DNA from: Bin90 sp965214635 | Lineage (GTDB): Bacteria > Chloroflexota > Dehalococcoidia > Lucifugimonadales > JADFKI01 | Assembly (NCBI GenBank): GCA_965214635.1 | Contig: OZ243964.1 | Span: 1,178,001-1,242,000, forward strand | Direction: 5' to 3' | Length of the DNA: 64,000 bases | Shown here: positions 1 through 8,200 of the stretch, piece by piece | Position numbering within the stretch: position 1 is the stretch's first letter | Layout of the letters: the number at the start of each line of letters is the position of its first letter | Translations under genes and position numbers: made by a program | Notes under the pieces: generated by a model | The model's input: only the letters and a program-made list of their open reading frames with translations | Told to the model about the DNA's origin: nothing | Databases searched by the model: none

Positions 1-786
1 CGTGAGACCGACGGCTATCCATATATTGGCAACCCGTTCGAGGATGGCTCATACAGCGAAGACACGGCTTCTATGCAGAACGCTCGGCTCGTGCGCAACG
101 GACTTGCGTGGAGCATCGACCGCGAATCGCTGCTTGAGAATGTCATCGCAGGTCTCGGCGTTGTTAACCACCAGCCGTATCTATCCGTCAACAACCCCAA
201 CTATCGCGACGAGTGGAGCTGGGGCCTCGACTACGACATGGGCAAGCAGCTTCTGTCCGAAGCGGGCTACCCCGACGGATTCGAGATGGATATGTGGATC
301 GGCACGGGCGAGCTGAACTCTGATGTGGGTGAAGCGGTCGGCGCAGGCTGGCAGCAGAACCTCGGGGTGAAGGTGAACCTGATTAAGACCGAGTACGGTA
401 CATTCCGCCCGGGTCTCGTGGCACGGACGAACAAGACTCCGTTCACAGGCTGCGGAGACGAGAATAAGGCGAACTTCCCGTATGACTGGGCGCACGGCTT
501 CGTGATGAGCTCCATCAGCGCGGGCGGTTATGGCGTGGCGATGGAAGTGCCCTTCGCTGCCCAGTCCTACCTCAGCATGGCGGGTGAGCCGGACAAGGCG
601 AAGCGCGAAGAACTCGCCGCCGCCTTCTACGACAGCAACCGCCACTGGGCGCTCTGCGTGGGCGTGTTCGAGATACCGATTTGGCCCGCATACAACCCTG
701 ACGCCATCGAGGGCTGGGACCAGCGGCCTATCGCCAACGGCAACCTCGCAGGCATCAACAACATCCGGACCATCAAGCTGAAGTAG
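1..786 (+). CDS. ABC transporter family 5 solute-binding protein, C-terminal part (5' truncated)
   Basis: The reading frame is open from base 1 and ends at TAG 784-786, leaving 261 residues of what is normally a protein of 500-700. The stretch around residues 25-41 (ARLVRNGLAWSIDRE) matches the conserved 'R-AL-AIDR' element of the peptide/nickel (SBP_bac_5) family, and the closing Trp-rich region is also typical. The protein would bind an oligopeptide or similar solute outside the membrane and deliver it to the permeases encoded next (1143-2090 and 2172-3641). The N-terminus with signal peptide lies outside the window, so whether it is a lipoprotein cannot be seen. Substrate is unknown. Confidence 0.88.
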   Translation, partial: RETDGYPYIGNPFEDGSYSEDTASMQNARLVRNGLAWSIDRESLLENVIAGLGVVNHQPYLSVNNPNYRDEWSWGLDYDMGKQLLSEAGYPDGFEMDMWIGTGELNSDVGEAVGAGWQQNLGVKVNLIKTEYGTFRPGLVARTNKTPFTGCGDENKANFPYDWAHGFVMSSISAGGYGVAMEVPFAAQSYLSMAGEPDKAKREELAAAFYDSNRHWALCVGVFEIPIWPAYNPDAIEGWDQRPIANGNLAGINNIRTIKLK

Positions 787-1142
787 TTAAGTCTGCTCTA
801 CAATCGGCAGGCGCTACAGCCATAGATGCAAGCGCCCTCGCAGCACACTACGGGGGCGCTTGCAGGTTAATAATAGAGCTTTTTAGAGGAAGTAAACTAA
901 CGAATTGAGAAATGGAAAGAAAGCGTGGAGTGGGCGCTCCCCCCCTTACCATCTCCGTGTTTGGGTAGACATATTTTCATAGGAACGGACGGGGACTGAA
1001 TGGCGGCGGGGGATGTTGGAGGAATCTGTTTAGGGCGGTTGTGGGGATGATGGGTGATATTGGAACAAAGTAGCCCGACGGCGGACGGGTTGGGATGTGT
1101 GGATAGAGGGGCGTTTCTGAATGTTGGGAGAAGTTTGAACAA
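787..1142 (+). other. 356-base gap between binding-protein and permease genes
   Basis: No credible gene is seen here. The gap starts with the stem-loop at 828-863 and then contains a purine-rich stretch. A similar arrangement (binding-protein gene, hairpin, gap of about 300 bases, permease) recurs at 14331-14644 in the second peptide-type system. Confidence 0.6.
828..863 (+). terminator. Stem-loop after the binding-protein gene
   Basis: GCAAGCGCCC at 828-837 pairs with GGGCGCTTGC at 854-863, leaving a 16-base loop. No T-run follows directly (the next T5 is at about 880), so it may be a weak terminator or an mRNA 3'-end stabiliser that raises binding-protein level over permease level. Confidence 0.55.
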
Positions 1143-2090
1143 ATGTTGCGGTTTCTGATAAGACGCATCGCGTTTGCGGGATTTGCCATCGTCGGCGCTA
1201 CGCTGTTGACATTCACGCTGTCTCGAATGGCAGGAGACCCGCGTTACCTATACGCCCAAGAGGGCGGCTACGGCATCACGCAGGAGCGGTGGGATGCGCT
1301 GGGCGAGGAGCTTGGCTTGGACAAGCCCATCGTCTGGCAGTACGCTGTTTGGCTGGGCAACATCCTGCGAGGGGACTGGCAGGACAGCCTGATAGACCGC
1401 AAGAGCGTGTTTGAGAAGGTTGTTACGAGCCTGCCGGTTACGCTGCGGCTTGCGTTCACTTCGTTTGCGTTCGCATCCATCATAGGCATACCGCTGGGTG
1501 TGCTGTCCGCCGTGAAACGCGGCTCGATGTTCGACTTATTGGGGCGCGGATTCGCTCTGTTTGGTCAAGCGCTCCCCGTGTTCTGGGTGGGCATAATGCT
1601 CATCCTGATATTCTCGGTGTACTTGGGCTGGCTGCCCACAGGCACGCTGGGCGAGCGCGGTCAGGGCATATTCCAGTGGGAGTACTATGTCTTGCCCACG
1701 ATAACACTGGGCTGGATAGCCGCCGCTAGCTACCTGCGGCTGGTGCGCTCCGCAATGCTGGAGATATTCGACTCTGAGTTCATCAAACTGGCGCGTGCCA
1801 AGGGCGTGTCGAGCAACTCGGTCATATGGAAGCACGGGTTCAGGAATGCGTTGATAGCGCCGCTGACATTCTCGTCGCTGCTGCTGACCGGGTTCATCAC
1901 CGGCGCAGTCGTAACCGAATCCATCTTCGCCATACCGGGGCTTGGCAGGCTCGCCTTCGGCAGCATACAAGACAACGACTTCCCCGTGATGGTGTCGGTG
2001 GTGATGGTGTTCACAACGATGTATGTTACGATGAACTTCCTAACCGACCTGCTCTACGCATACATAGACCCGCGCATACGCTACTCTTAA
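1143..2090 (+). CDS. Peptide-type ABC transporter permease (DppB/OppB family)
   Basis: 315 residues with about six membrane segments, the usual size for DppB. The N-terminal signature (MLRFLIRRIAFAGFAIVGAT) and the cytoplasmic EAA loop at about residues 209-232 (SEFIKLARAKGVSS, then FRNAL) mark the binding-protein-dependent transport inner-membrane family that docks on the ATPases. ATG at 1143 is preceded by a GGGAG about 15 bases upstream, which is rather far. It lies between the binding-protein gene and the second permease and should form a heterodimer with the 2172-3641 product. Confidence 0.93.
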   Translation: MLRFLIRRIAFAGFAIVGATLLTFTLSRMAGDPRYLYAQEGGYGITQERWDALGEELGLDKPIVWQYAVWLGNILRGDWQDSLIDRKSVFEKVVTSLPVTLRLAFTSFAFASIIGIPLGVLSAVKRGSMFDLLGRGFALFGQALPVFWVGIMLILIFSVYLGWLPTGTLGERGQGIFQWEYYVLPTITLGWIAAASYLRLVRSAMLEIFDSEFIKLARAKGVSSNSVIWKHGFRNALIAPLTFSSLLLTGFITGAVVTESIFAIPGLGRLAFGSIQDNDFPVMVSVVMVFTTMYVTMNFLTDLLYAYIDPRIRYS

Positions 2091-2171
2091 GTCTTATAGT
2101 CTTACACTCGAAGCGCTATCACAGCTTCCTGCTCAAGTTAGCCCATTCGGGTTGATTCATAAGGTGTAACA

Positions 2172-3641
2172 ATGGCTCAAGCAGAACTCTCATCAGAACT
2201 GATAGCAAGTCAGGGCTATTCCAGCACGGGAATAGTGGGCTTCTGGAACACCATAAAGCGCTGGCCGCTCGTTTCCATTGTGGTGCTGACTTTGCTGATT
2301 CTCACCGCATTATTCGCAGATGTGCTGGCGCCGTACAGCCCGATTGAGTCCATACCGGATAACACCACGCTTGCACCGTTCTGGTATGACCCTGTGCTCG
2401 TGTCCGTATCCAACCTACCGCGCGTAGTCGCCATCGACGGCGAGAGCACGGACCTTGCAGTGGTTGAAGCAGCAGCGCAATACGGCGTGGAACTGCCGCT
2501 CGAAGCGCTGACCGAACCCACTGAAATCCGCAAGGCGTTCAATGAACAAGCGGGCGTGCGGGTAACTGCACAGACTGTCGATCTCATAACCCAAGTGAAG
2601 CATGTGGACAGCCCGGATGTGCCGGAGTCCTGGGTGCCCGTGGGTGGAGATGACGATGGTGACGGCATAGGCTCAGGGCTTAGTATCATTGAAGCAGCCA
2701 AAGCTTACAATGTGCAAATATCCCTAGAGCAGCTGGCAGACCCGCTCTACGGCAGCACCGTTGCAGAGACGGCGTTCAAGGCGCAAGCGAACCTCAGCAT
2801 CGAGACCGAAGACGGTTCCATACCGCGCCCGGTACTGCGCGATGTGGGGAGCGCCGCAGCCCAGTTCGGCGTGGTCATCCCCGAAGCGCAGCAGACGGAC
2901 GAAGCCGCTGTGGAGCGCGCCTTCTTGGAGCAAGCCAACTTGCAGGCGAAAGTGCGAGTGCCGGGCGATTACCTGCTCGGCGGCGACAACATCGGGCGCG
3001 ACCTGCTGAGCCGCATGATACACGGCGCGCGCGTGTCGCTGGTGGTGGTGGCGATTGCACTGACGAGCGGACTGCTCATCGGCGTGTCCATGGGGCTTGT
3101 GGCAGGATGGTTCGGCGGCCTCATCGACGAAGTCATCATGCGTATTACCGACATATGGCTCGGGCTGCCGTTCATCCTCGTGGCAATCGTAGTGGTGATT
3201 GCGATAGGGCAAACCTTCCTCATCCTAATCGGGCTGCTTGCGCTGCTGTCGTGGACGCCGTTTGTGCGTAATGTGCGCGGTGAGGTGCTGTCGCTCAAGA
3301 CCCGAGACTATGTGTCGCTGGCGCAGGTTGCAGGTGCTTCCACATTCAGAATAATGATTTGGCACCTGCTGCCGGGCGTGATAAACACGGTCATCGTCAT
3401 CGCAACCTTGCGGGTGGGGCAGCTCATCCTGACCGAAGCCATCCTGAGCTTCCTCGGAGCTGGCATCCCGCCGCCGACGCCGGCTTGGGGCGCTATGGTG
3501 AACGACGGGCGCGCCTACATTAGCGACGCGTGGTGGATTTCGTTCTTCCCCGGCTTCTGCATCTTCTTGGTGGTGATGTCGCTGAACTTCTTGGGCGACT
3601 GGATGCGGGACAAGTTCGACCCACGCCTGCGTAACCTTTAG
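2172..3641 (+). CDS. Peptide-type ABC transporter permease (DppC/OppC family) with a ~200-residue inserted repeat region
   Basis: 489 residues, against about 280-320 for most DppC proteins. Residues 30-55 form the first membrane helix. The conserved 'LGGDNIGRDLLSR' start of the transport domain comes only at 269-281, followed by five membrane segments and an EAA loop near 382-405 (DYVSLAQVAGAS). The extra length is about residues 62-265, placed between helix 1 and the transport core and therefore probably extracytoplasmic. It contains three imperfect repeats (about 95-133, 170-212 and 224-262), each with an 'EAA..YGV..' start and an 'AF..QA.' middle, plus an Asp/Gly-rich loop (DDDGDG, 160-165). 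Core function as a permease is clear; the insert's role is unknown. Confidence 0.9.
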   Translation: MAQAELSSELIASQGYSSTGIVGFWNTIKRWPLVSIVVLTLLILTALFADVLAPYSPIESIPDNTTLAPFWYDPVLVSVSNLPRVVAIDGESTDLAVVEAAAQYGVELPLEALTEPTEIRKAFNEQAGVRVTAQTVDLITQVKHVDSPDVPESWVPVGGDDDGDGIGSGLSIIEAAKAYNVQISLEQLADPLYGSTVAETAFKAQANLSIETEDGSIPRPVLRDVGSAAAQFGVVIPEAQQTDEAAVERAFLEQANLQAKVRVPGDYLLGGDNIGRDLLSRMIHGARVSLVVVAIALTSGLLIGVSMGLVAGWFGGLIDEVIMRITDIWLGLPFILVAIVVVIAIGQTFLILIGLLALLSWTPFVRNVRGEVLSLKTRDYVSLAQVAGASTFRIMIWHLLPGVINTVIVIATLRVGQLILTEAILSFLGAGIPPPTPAWGAMVNDGRAYISDAWWISFFPGFCIFLVVMSLNFLGDWMRDKFDPRLRNL

Positions 3642-3667
3642 GCTGCGACTACGGCAATGCGTCAAGC

Positions 3668-3703
3668 GGCGCTCCGCACAGGCTTGACCTTATGCGGAGC
3701 GCC
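3668..3703. terminator. 11-bp perfect hairpin after the permease operon, overlapping the next promoter
   Basis: GGCGCTCCGCA (3668-3678) pairs perfectly with TGCGGAGCGCC (3693-3703) around a 14-base loop, followed by ATTATAATTTA. The position 27 bases after the permease stop suits a terminator, but the dyad also overlaps the -35 element and spacer of the promoter at 3684-3711 and could act as an operator. Confidence 0.65.
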
Positions 3704-3711
3704 ATTATAAT
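3684..3711 (+). promoter_or_regulatory. Predicted sigma-70 promoter for the 3820-4362 lipoprotein gene
   Basis: TTGACC (3684-3689), a 16-base spacer and a perfect TATAAT (3706-3711). The -35 lies in the loop of the 3668-3703 hairpin. The transcript would start near 3718, about 100 bases before the ATG. Confidence 0.6.
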
Positions 3712-3819
3712 TTATAGTGCGTTTTCGCTCGGTTGAGAATAGGCTTCGGAGTGCTGTCTTGACGACAGCATACACATGGATACAGCATCTCATAGTGTTG
3801 AGAGGGAGTGGAAAGTGTA

Positions 3820-4362
3820 ATGCAGCACCAAACGATTTTCATACATCTAGCGCGCGTCAGGGCGATGCCTTATATCGTCTTGTCGCTGCTGGGGCTGGCG
3901 ATAATGTTCGCGCTTGCTTGCGAAGTGGAGTCCGGGGACAGGCGTCCGGCGCGGCGCGACGATGATAAGACGGGCGAGTTCCACCGCTCTCCTGTTACCG
4001 CATTCGAGCAGTTCAGAATTGATGTGAGCAATACGGAAGAGGGCTGCAGCTCGGATCCCGCAGACATTACTGTGAGTAAAGGCACGCGTCTCAACTACGC
4101 CGTCCAACTCATAGCTGAAAACATCACCACCACTGGCACGGGTTCAGCCGCTATGACCGGCGACCGCGACAAGGTTGCCTATCAGATTAGCGGGCTAGCC
4201 ATATCTGCCTCCGGCGGTGCATTTGGCCCCGGCGTAACAGAGGTCGACCTTGAGCTGGAATCGGGCACACGCCTTAGCTACAGCTTCAGCGTGGAACAGC
4301 CCGGCGCATTCGACATCCTCTGCGACGGCGAAAAGGTAGGCACATTCACCGTTACCGAATAA
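3820..4362 (+). CDS. Small lipoprotein with a cupredoxin-like C-terminus lacking copper ligands
   Basis: 180 residues from ATG 3820. A GTG at 3808 would add four, but GAGGGA at 3802-3807 fits the ATG at a somewhat long spacing. Residues 16-34 form a hydrophobic signal ending in a lipobox with Cys34 (FALAC), so the protein should be lipid-anchored outside the membrane. The C-terminal part ends 'GAFDILCDGEKVGTFTVTE', which resembles the last strands of cupredoxins (Gly-x-Tyr...Cys...Gly-x-hydrophobic-Val). The His and Met normally found in the Cys loop are absent and the loop is short, so copper binding is unlikely. Family assignment is inference; it stands alone between the two halves of the first transporter. 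Confidence 0.7.
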   Translation: MQHQTIFIHLARVRAMPYIVLSLLGLAIMFALACEVESGDRRPARRDDDKTGEFHRSPVTAFEQFRIDVSNTEEGCSSDPADITVSKGTRLNYAVQLIAENITTTGTGSAAMTGDRDKVAYQISGLAISASGGAFGPGVTEVDLELESGTRLSYSFSVEQPGAFDILCDGEKVGTFTVTE

Positions 4363-4508
4363 GCTCGCACATCGCCTGTAATGCGCTCCCCAATGTGCAT
4401 TGACGGCTCGCCGTTTCTGCGCATTGCGCAATCGTGCATCTACAGGGGACAGCGGCATCTGTTCTGTGTCTCACACGCCATCAAGTTCACATACCGCATA
4501 CAAAAGAC

Positions 4509-4542
4509 TAGGGAACGAGCACATTGCAATGCTCGTTCCCTA
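4509..4542. terminator. Strong 13-bp bidirectional hairpin between convergent genes
   Basis: TAGGGAACGAGCA (4509-4521) pairs perfectly with TGCTCGTTCCCTA (4530-4542) around an 8-base loop. Read on the - strand it is followed by a T-rich tail (the + strand has CAAAAGAC just before it), suiting the end of the ATPase operon at 4576. It can also stop the + strand lipoprotein gene. Confidence 0.8.
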
Positions 4543-4575
4543 TCTTGCATTTGGGGTGGATGCGGTTGGAGGGGA

Positions 4576-5685
4576 TTACTCCACGATAGTTGCGAGGTCG
4601 ATGCCCTGCTCTTTGGCGCCGCCGATGGTGCTCCAAGGGGTGATGGTTACCCAGTGGTCGGGTTCGACTTCGGTGAGCGGCGGGCGGGCGTTAGCGTACT
4701 CGTGGCTGTGGTCGACTTCCAGCGGCGTGCGGGTGATGAACACATCGCCCGGGGGTGGGTCTACGGGTGATACCACTTCGCCCGGCAAGATGATCTCCTC
4801 GCGCTGGATGTCGGGGTGCGAGGGGAGCGCCGCAGACAGCAATGCGTTGGTGTACAGGTGGATGGGGTTGTTGAAGATGCTCTCGGTGTCGCCCATCTCT
4901 TGGACTACGCCGAGATACATGACCGCCATCCTGTCGCACATGTACCGCACAGTGGCGAGGTTGTGGGCGACCATGAGGTATGCGAGGCCGTGCTCTTGCT
5001 GTAGGTCGACGAGCAGGTTCATTATCTGCGCGCGGATGGACACATCGAGCGCGGACACTGGCTCGTCTAGCACGATTACCTTCGGGTTCAGCGACAGGGC
5101 GCGTGCTACGCCGATGCGCTGGCGCTGTCCGCCGCTGAACTCGTGCGGGAACAGCGACGCTTGATACGGCGGCAGCCCCACTTCTTGCAGCAGCTCTTGC
5201 ACACGCGAGCGAATCTGGTTCTTGGTCATCGTGGTGTTGACCTCGAGGGGTTCGCCGATGATGCTGCCCACGCGCATGCGGGGGTTTAGCGATGCCCACG
5301 GGTCTTGGAAGACGGCTTGCACCGAGCTGCGCAGTTCGCGCTTGCCGGCTCGGCTCATGGTTGCGATGTCTTCGCCCTCGAAGTATATGGTCCCTTCGGT
5401 AGGCTCTTCCAAGCCGAGCAGCACCTTGAGCGTGGTGGTCTTGCCGCAGCCAGACTCACCCACAAGCCCCATGGTCTTGCCGCGCTCCACATCGAAGCTC
5501 ACGTCGTCCACTGCCTTGAGCAGGCTCTTTTTTCGGCTGAAGAGGGCGCCGCCGACCGGGAACCACTTTCGGAGATGCCGGACGGATATGATTGCGTCGG
5601 AGTTAGGGTCGACGCCCGGAGCGTGTTCTACATTGTACTGATTGACGCCGGATACGCCGTTTTGTGTAGCCATAGTTTTCACCAT
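4576..5685 (-). CDS. Peptide-type ABC transporter ATPase (DppF/OppF family)
   Basis: 369 residues. Walker A (GESGCGKTT), ABC signature (SGGQRQR), Walker B with catalytic Glu (VIVLDEP) and the switch His (MVAHN) are all present, so it should hydrolyse ATP. Most DppD/F proteins end with a CPFxxRCPxxxxxC motif; here it is replaced by a cysteine-free 'FITRTPL' and an 'EPDHWV' tail, also seen in the partner at 5769-6818. ATG 5685 or ATG 5676 could be the start; neither has a clear ribosome site. It is downstream of the other ATPase in one operon and convergent with the permease genes at 1143-3641, which it probably serves. Confidence 0.9.
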   Translation of the reverse strand: MVKTMATQNGVSGVNQYNVEHAPGVDPNSDAIISVRHLRKWFPVGGALFSRKKSLLKAVDDVSFDVERGKTMGLVGESGCGKTTTLKVLLGLEEPTEGTIYFEGEDIATMSRAGKRELRSSVQAVFQDPWASLNPRMRVGSIIGEPLEVNTTMTKNQIRSRVQELLQEVGLPPYQASLFPHEFSGGQRQRIGVARALSLNPKVIVLDEPVSALDVSIRAQIMNLLVDLQQEHGLAYLMVAHNLATVRYMCDRMAVMYLGVVQEMGDTESIFNNPIHLYTNALLSAALPSHPDIQREEIILPGEVVSPVDPPPGDVFITRTPLEVDHSHEYANARPPLTEVEPDHWVTITPWSTIGGAKEQGIDLATIVE

Positions 5686-5768
5686 CAGTTAGTCTGCTGT
5701 GGGTTTAGGCTGATGCCGCGCGATGCAGATTTGTGCACTGCGTCTGCAGGGCAGCAGCCTGTCGGTTT

Positions 5769-6818
5769 TTAGTTATAAGCATCGCCATATGAGACGAGAT
5801 GCTTGTACTTGTCGAACTCTGCGACCGAGGAGTGGGAGAGCTGCACCCAGTGTTCAGGCTCGATTTCCACAAGCTCGGGGCGGATTTCGAAGTCCTGCTC
5901 CAAGGTGGGCAGAGGTGTGCGATCGGCGAATGCGTCGCCCTCCGGCAGGTTGTAGAGGAGCGGCGGCTGACCCTCGATTTGGGCGAGGCGACCGGTCTTT
6001 TCCTCGAGCTTGGGCACGGAGTTGATGAGCGCTTTGGTGTACTCGTGCTTGGGGTTGTTGAAGATGGTGCGCACATCGGCGTGCTCTACGATGCGCCCTG
6101 CGTACATCACCGCCACGCGGTCGCACATCTTCGCTACGATGCCGAAGTCGTGCGTGATGAACATAATCGCCACGCCCGTCTCTTCCTGCAGGTCTTTCAG
6201 CAGGCGGAGGTACTGCGCTTGGATGGTAACATCTAGCGAGGTGGTCGGCTCGTCTGCGATGAGCACTTCGGGGTCGCAGGATATGCCGATTGCGCCCACG
6301 ACACGCTGTCGCATCCCGCCGCTGAGCTGGTGCGGGTAATCGCGGATGCGCACATCAGGCGCAGGGATACGCACCTTTCGAAGCATCTCGACGACCTGCT
6401 CTTTGAGCGCCGCCCCCTTCATATTCTTGTGAATCTTGAGGGCTTCGCTCACCTGATCCTCGATGTCAAAGACGGGGTTAAGCGCGGTCATCGGGTCTTG
6501 CAGCACCATTGCGATGCGGTCGCCTCGGATCTTCTCCATCTCCCTCTCATCGACGGCGAGAATGTCCTCGCCGCTGAGCAGCACCTGCCCGCCGACGATG
6601 TGTCCCGGTGGGGAGGGCACAAGCCGCATGATAGACAGCGAGGTTACGGATTTGCCGGAGCCGGATTCGCCGACAATGCCGAGCGTTTCGCCGCGCCGAA
6701 GTTGGAAGCTGACGCCGTCGACCGCCTTCACCACGCCCCAGCGGGTTACGAAGTATGTGCGGAGGTCTTGGACATCCAAGACTACATCATCTCTACGAGA
6801 GCCGTTTGCGGTGGTCAT
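5769..6818 (-). CDS. Peptide-type ABC transporter ATPase (DppD/OppD family)
   Basis: 349 residues with Walker A (GESGSGKS), signature (LSGGMRQR), Walker B (VLIADEPTT) and switch His (FITHD). It is the normal heterodimer partner of the 4576-5685 ATPase, 83 bases downstream. ATG 6818 is well placed after GAGGAGATAACAGAGG. As in its partner, the usual C-terminal cysteine motif is missing and replaced by 'FADRTPL' with an 'EPEHWV' ending. No binding protein or permease lies on this strand nearby, so the likely partners are the + strand genes at 1-3641. Confidence 0.9.
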   Translation of the reverse strand: MTTANGSRRDDVVLDVQDLRTYFVTRWGVVKAVDGVSFQLRRGETLGIVGESGSGKSVTSLSIMRLVPSPPGHIVGGQVLLSGEDILAVDEREMEKIRGDRIAMVLQDPMTALNPVFDIEDQVSEALKIHKNMKGAALKEQVVEMLRKVRIPAPDVRIRDYPHQLSGGMRQRVVGAIGISCDPEVLIADEPTTSLDVTIQAQYLRLLKDLQEETGVAIMFITHDFGIVAKMCDRVAVMYAGRIVEHADVRTIFNNPKHEYTKALINSVPKLEEKTGRLAQIEGQPPLLYNLPEGDAFADRTPLPTLEQDFEIRPELVEIEPEHWVQLSHSSVAEFDKYKHLVSYGDAYN

Positions 6819-7177
6819 CCTCTGTTATCTCCTCATTTTCTGGTTTCAGTCGAACCGGGACTGATTTGCGCGGCACAGCGCTGTGTATGTTCGCAGTGCG
6901 ATTCACAGCCATAAGCCTACCCTATGGCGCAATCATACAGCCTCTGCCGAGAGTATCCTAAAATTGTATGCAAACTATAGCGAATGAATATAAAAAACGC
7001 AAGTGTATAGGATAAAGAACCCGTTACTAATCGCTCGCATAACCGCACCTTTGGGCGATGTGGTATCGTGGGGAGGTGCCTTTGGATGCCCTAGGGCGCT
7101 CTGTGCAGCGGCGGATGAGCGGGTGAGCATAAGGCAGATATGGGCGAAGAACCTGATTGACGAGGGAGGTTTGTGGT
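6819..7177. other. Divergent intergenic region (359 bases)
   Basis: This separates the ATPase operon (-) from the amidase gene (+) and must hold both promoters. 6960-7015 is AT-rich with several TATA-like hexamers on both strands, but no single -35/-10 pair stands out. No further gene is seen. Confidence 0.5.
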
Positions 7178-8080
7178 ATGAAGCGAGCGAATAGGGATGT
7201 GCTGTATTTCGAAACAGGGCCGGACAATGCGCCGACGCTGTTTGTGGATCCGGGCGAAGAGTTCGAGGTGGAGTCGCAGATGAACCGCGGGCCTTGGTTG
7301 GACGACCATCCGGACGGCGAACGGCTGCGCGAGCTGCTGCGGGCGGGCAACCCGTCCAGTGGCTGCATCTATGTGAACGGCGCAGAACCCCGGCAGGCGC
7401 TCATCGTGCATATCGGCGACATAGATGTGGACGACTTTGGGTTCACCAACTATCGTGGCAGCACGGCGGCGATGCCCGGATGGCTTGGAGACAGCGGCGT
7501 CGGCAGGCATCACAAGGTGGTGCGGATTGAGGACGGGCATATTCTGTGGTCAGACACGCTGCGGATACCAATTGCGCCGATGCTAGGTGTGGTGGGCGTT
7601 GCGCCCCGATATGATCGCCGCACCAATGCTTGGGCGGGCGAATGGGGCGGCAACTTCGACATACAAGAGGTTACCACGGGGGCGAGCGTGTGGCTGCCGG
7701 TGAATGTGCCGGGGGCGCTGCTGCATATCGGGGACATGCATGCTCGGCAGGGCGATGGCGAGATATGCGGCGCAGGCGGCATTGAGACGGGCGGGCGTGT
7801 GCGGCTGCGCTGTGAGCTTGCGCCGCTGCCGCCGAATATGACCTTCCCACGCATCACCGACGCCACGCACATTATGACCACGGCGATGGCGCGCCCCGCA
7901 GAAGACGCCTTCCGCTTGGCGCTGTCCGAGATGATCCTATGGTTGGAAGCCGACTATGGCTTCACGCGCGGCGAGGCATACCTGTTCTTGGGGCAGGTGT
8001 TGGAGGCGCGCTGCACGCAGTTCGTGAACCCGACCTTTAGCTATGTGGCAAAGGTGAACCGCAAGTATCTGCCGGGCTAG
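7178..8080 (+). CDS. Acetamidase/formamidase family amidohydrolase
   Basis: 300 residues from ATG 7178, which has GAGGGAGG at 7163-7169. A TTG frame start at 7157 is poorer. The sequence follows the FmdA/AmdA family throughout: an N-terminal beta-rich segment ('VDPGEEFEVES'), a central 'GVVGVAP' block, and the 'GALLHIGDMHARQGDGEI.G.G.E' block at about 184-209 that carries conserved metal/active-site residues. These enzymes hydrolyse short amides to acid and ammonia. At 300 residues it is the short subgroup (the classical enzymes are about 400). It is convergent with a branched-chain-type ABC cluster, the transporter class that imports amides and urea in other bacteria, so amide or ammonia scavenging is a fair inference. 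Confidence 0.88.
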   Translation: MKRANRDVLYFETGPDNAPTLFVDPGEEFEVESQMNRGPWLDDHPDGERLRELLRAGNPSSGCIYVNGAEPRQALIVHIGDIDVDDFGFTNYRGSTAAMPGWLGDSGVGRHHKVVRIEDGHILWSDTLRIPIAPMLGVVGVAPRYDRRTNAWAGEWGGNFDIQEVTTGASVWLPVNVPGALLHIGDMHARQGDGEICGAGGIETGGRVRLRCELAPLPPNMTFPRITDATHIMTTAMARPAEDAFRLALSEMILWLEADYGFTRGEAYLFLGQVLEARCTQFVNPTFSYVAKVNRKYLPG

Positions 8081-8200
8081 GGGCGGCGAAAACGGCGGCG
8101 TATGCGCACTGGGCTTTGGGTGTGGGTCGCAGATGCGCAGATATGCGGATATTAGGGCAGCCTTGTAACAGCCCGCCAGCCGAAGATTGGTTGGCTGACG

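Noticed and set aside
4381..5164. Long open frames on the + strand over the ATPase genes
   Set aside because: They are antisense shadows of 4576-5685: no ribosome sites and no recognisable family, whereas the - strand frame has complete ABC motifs.
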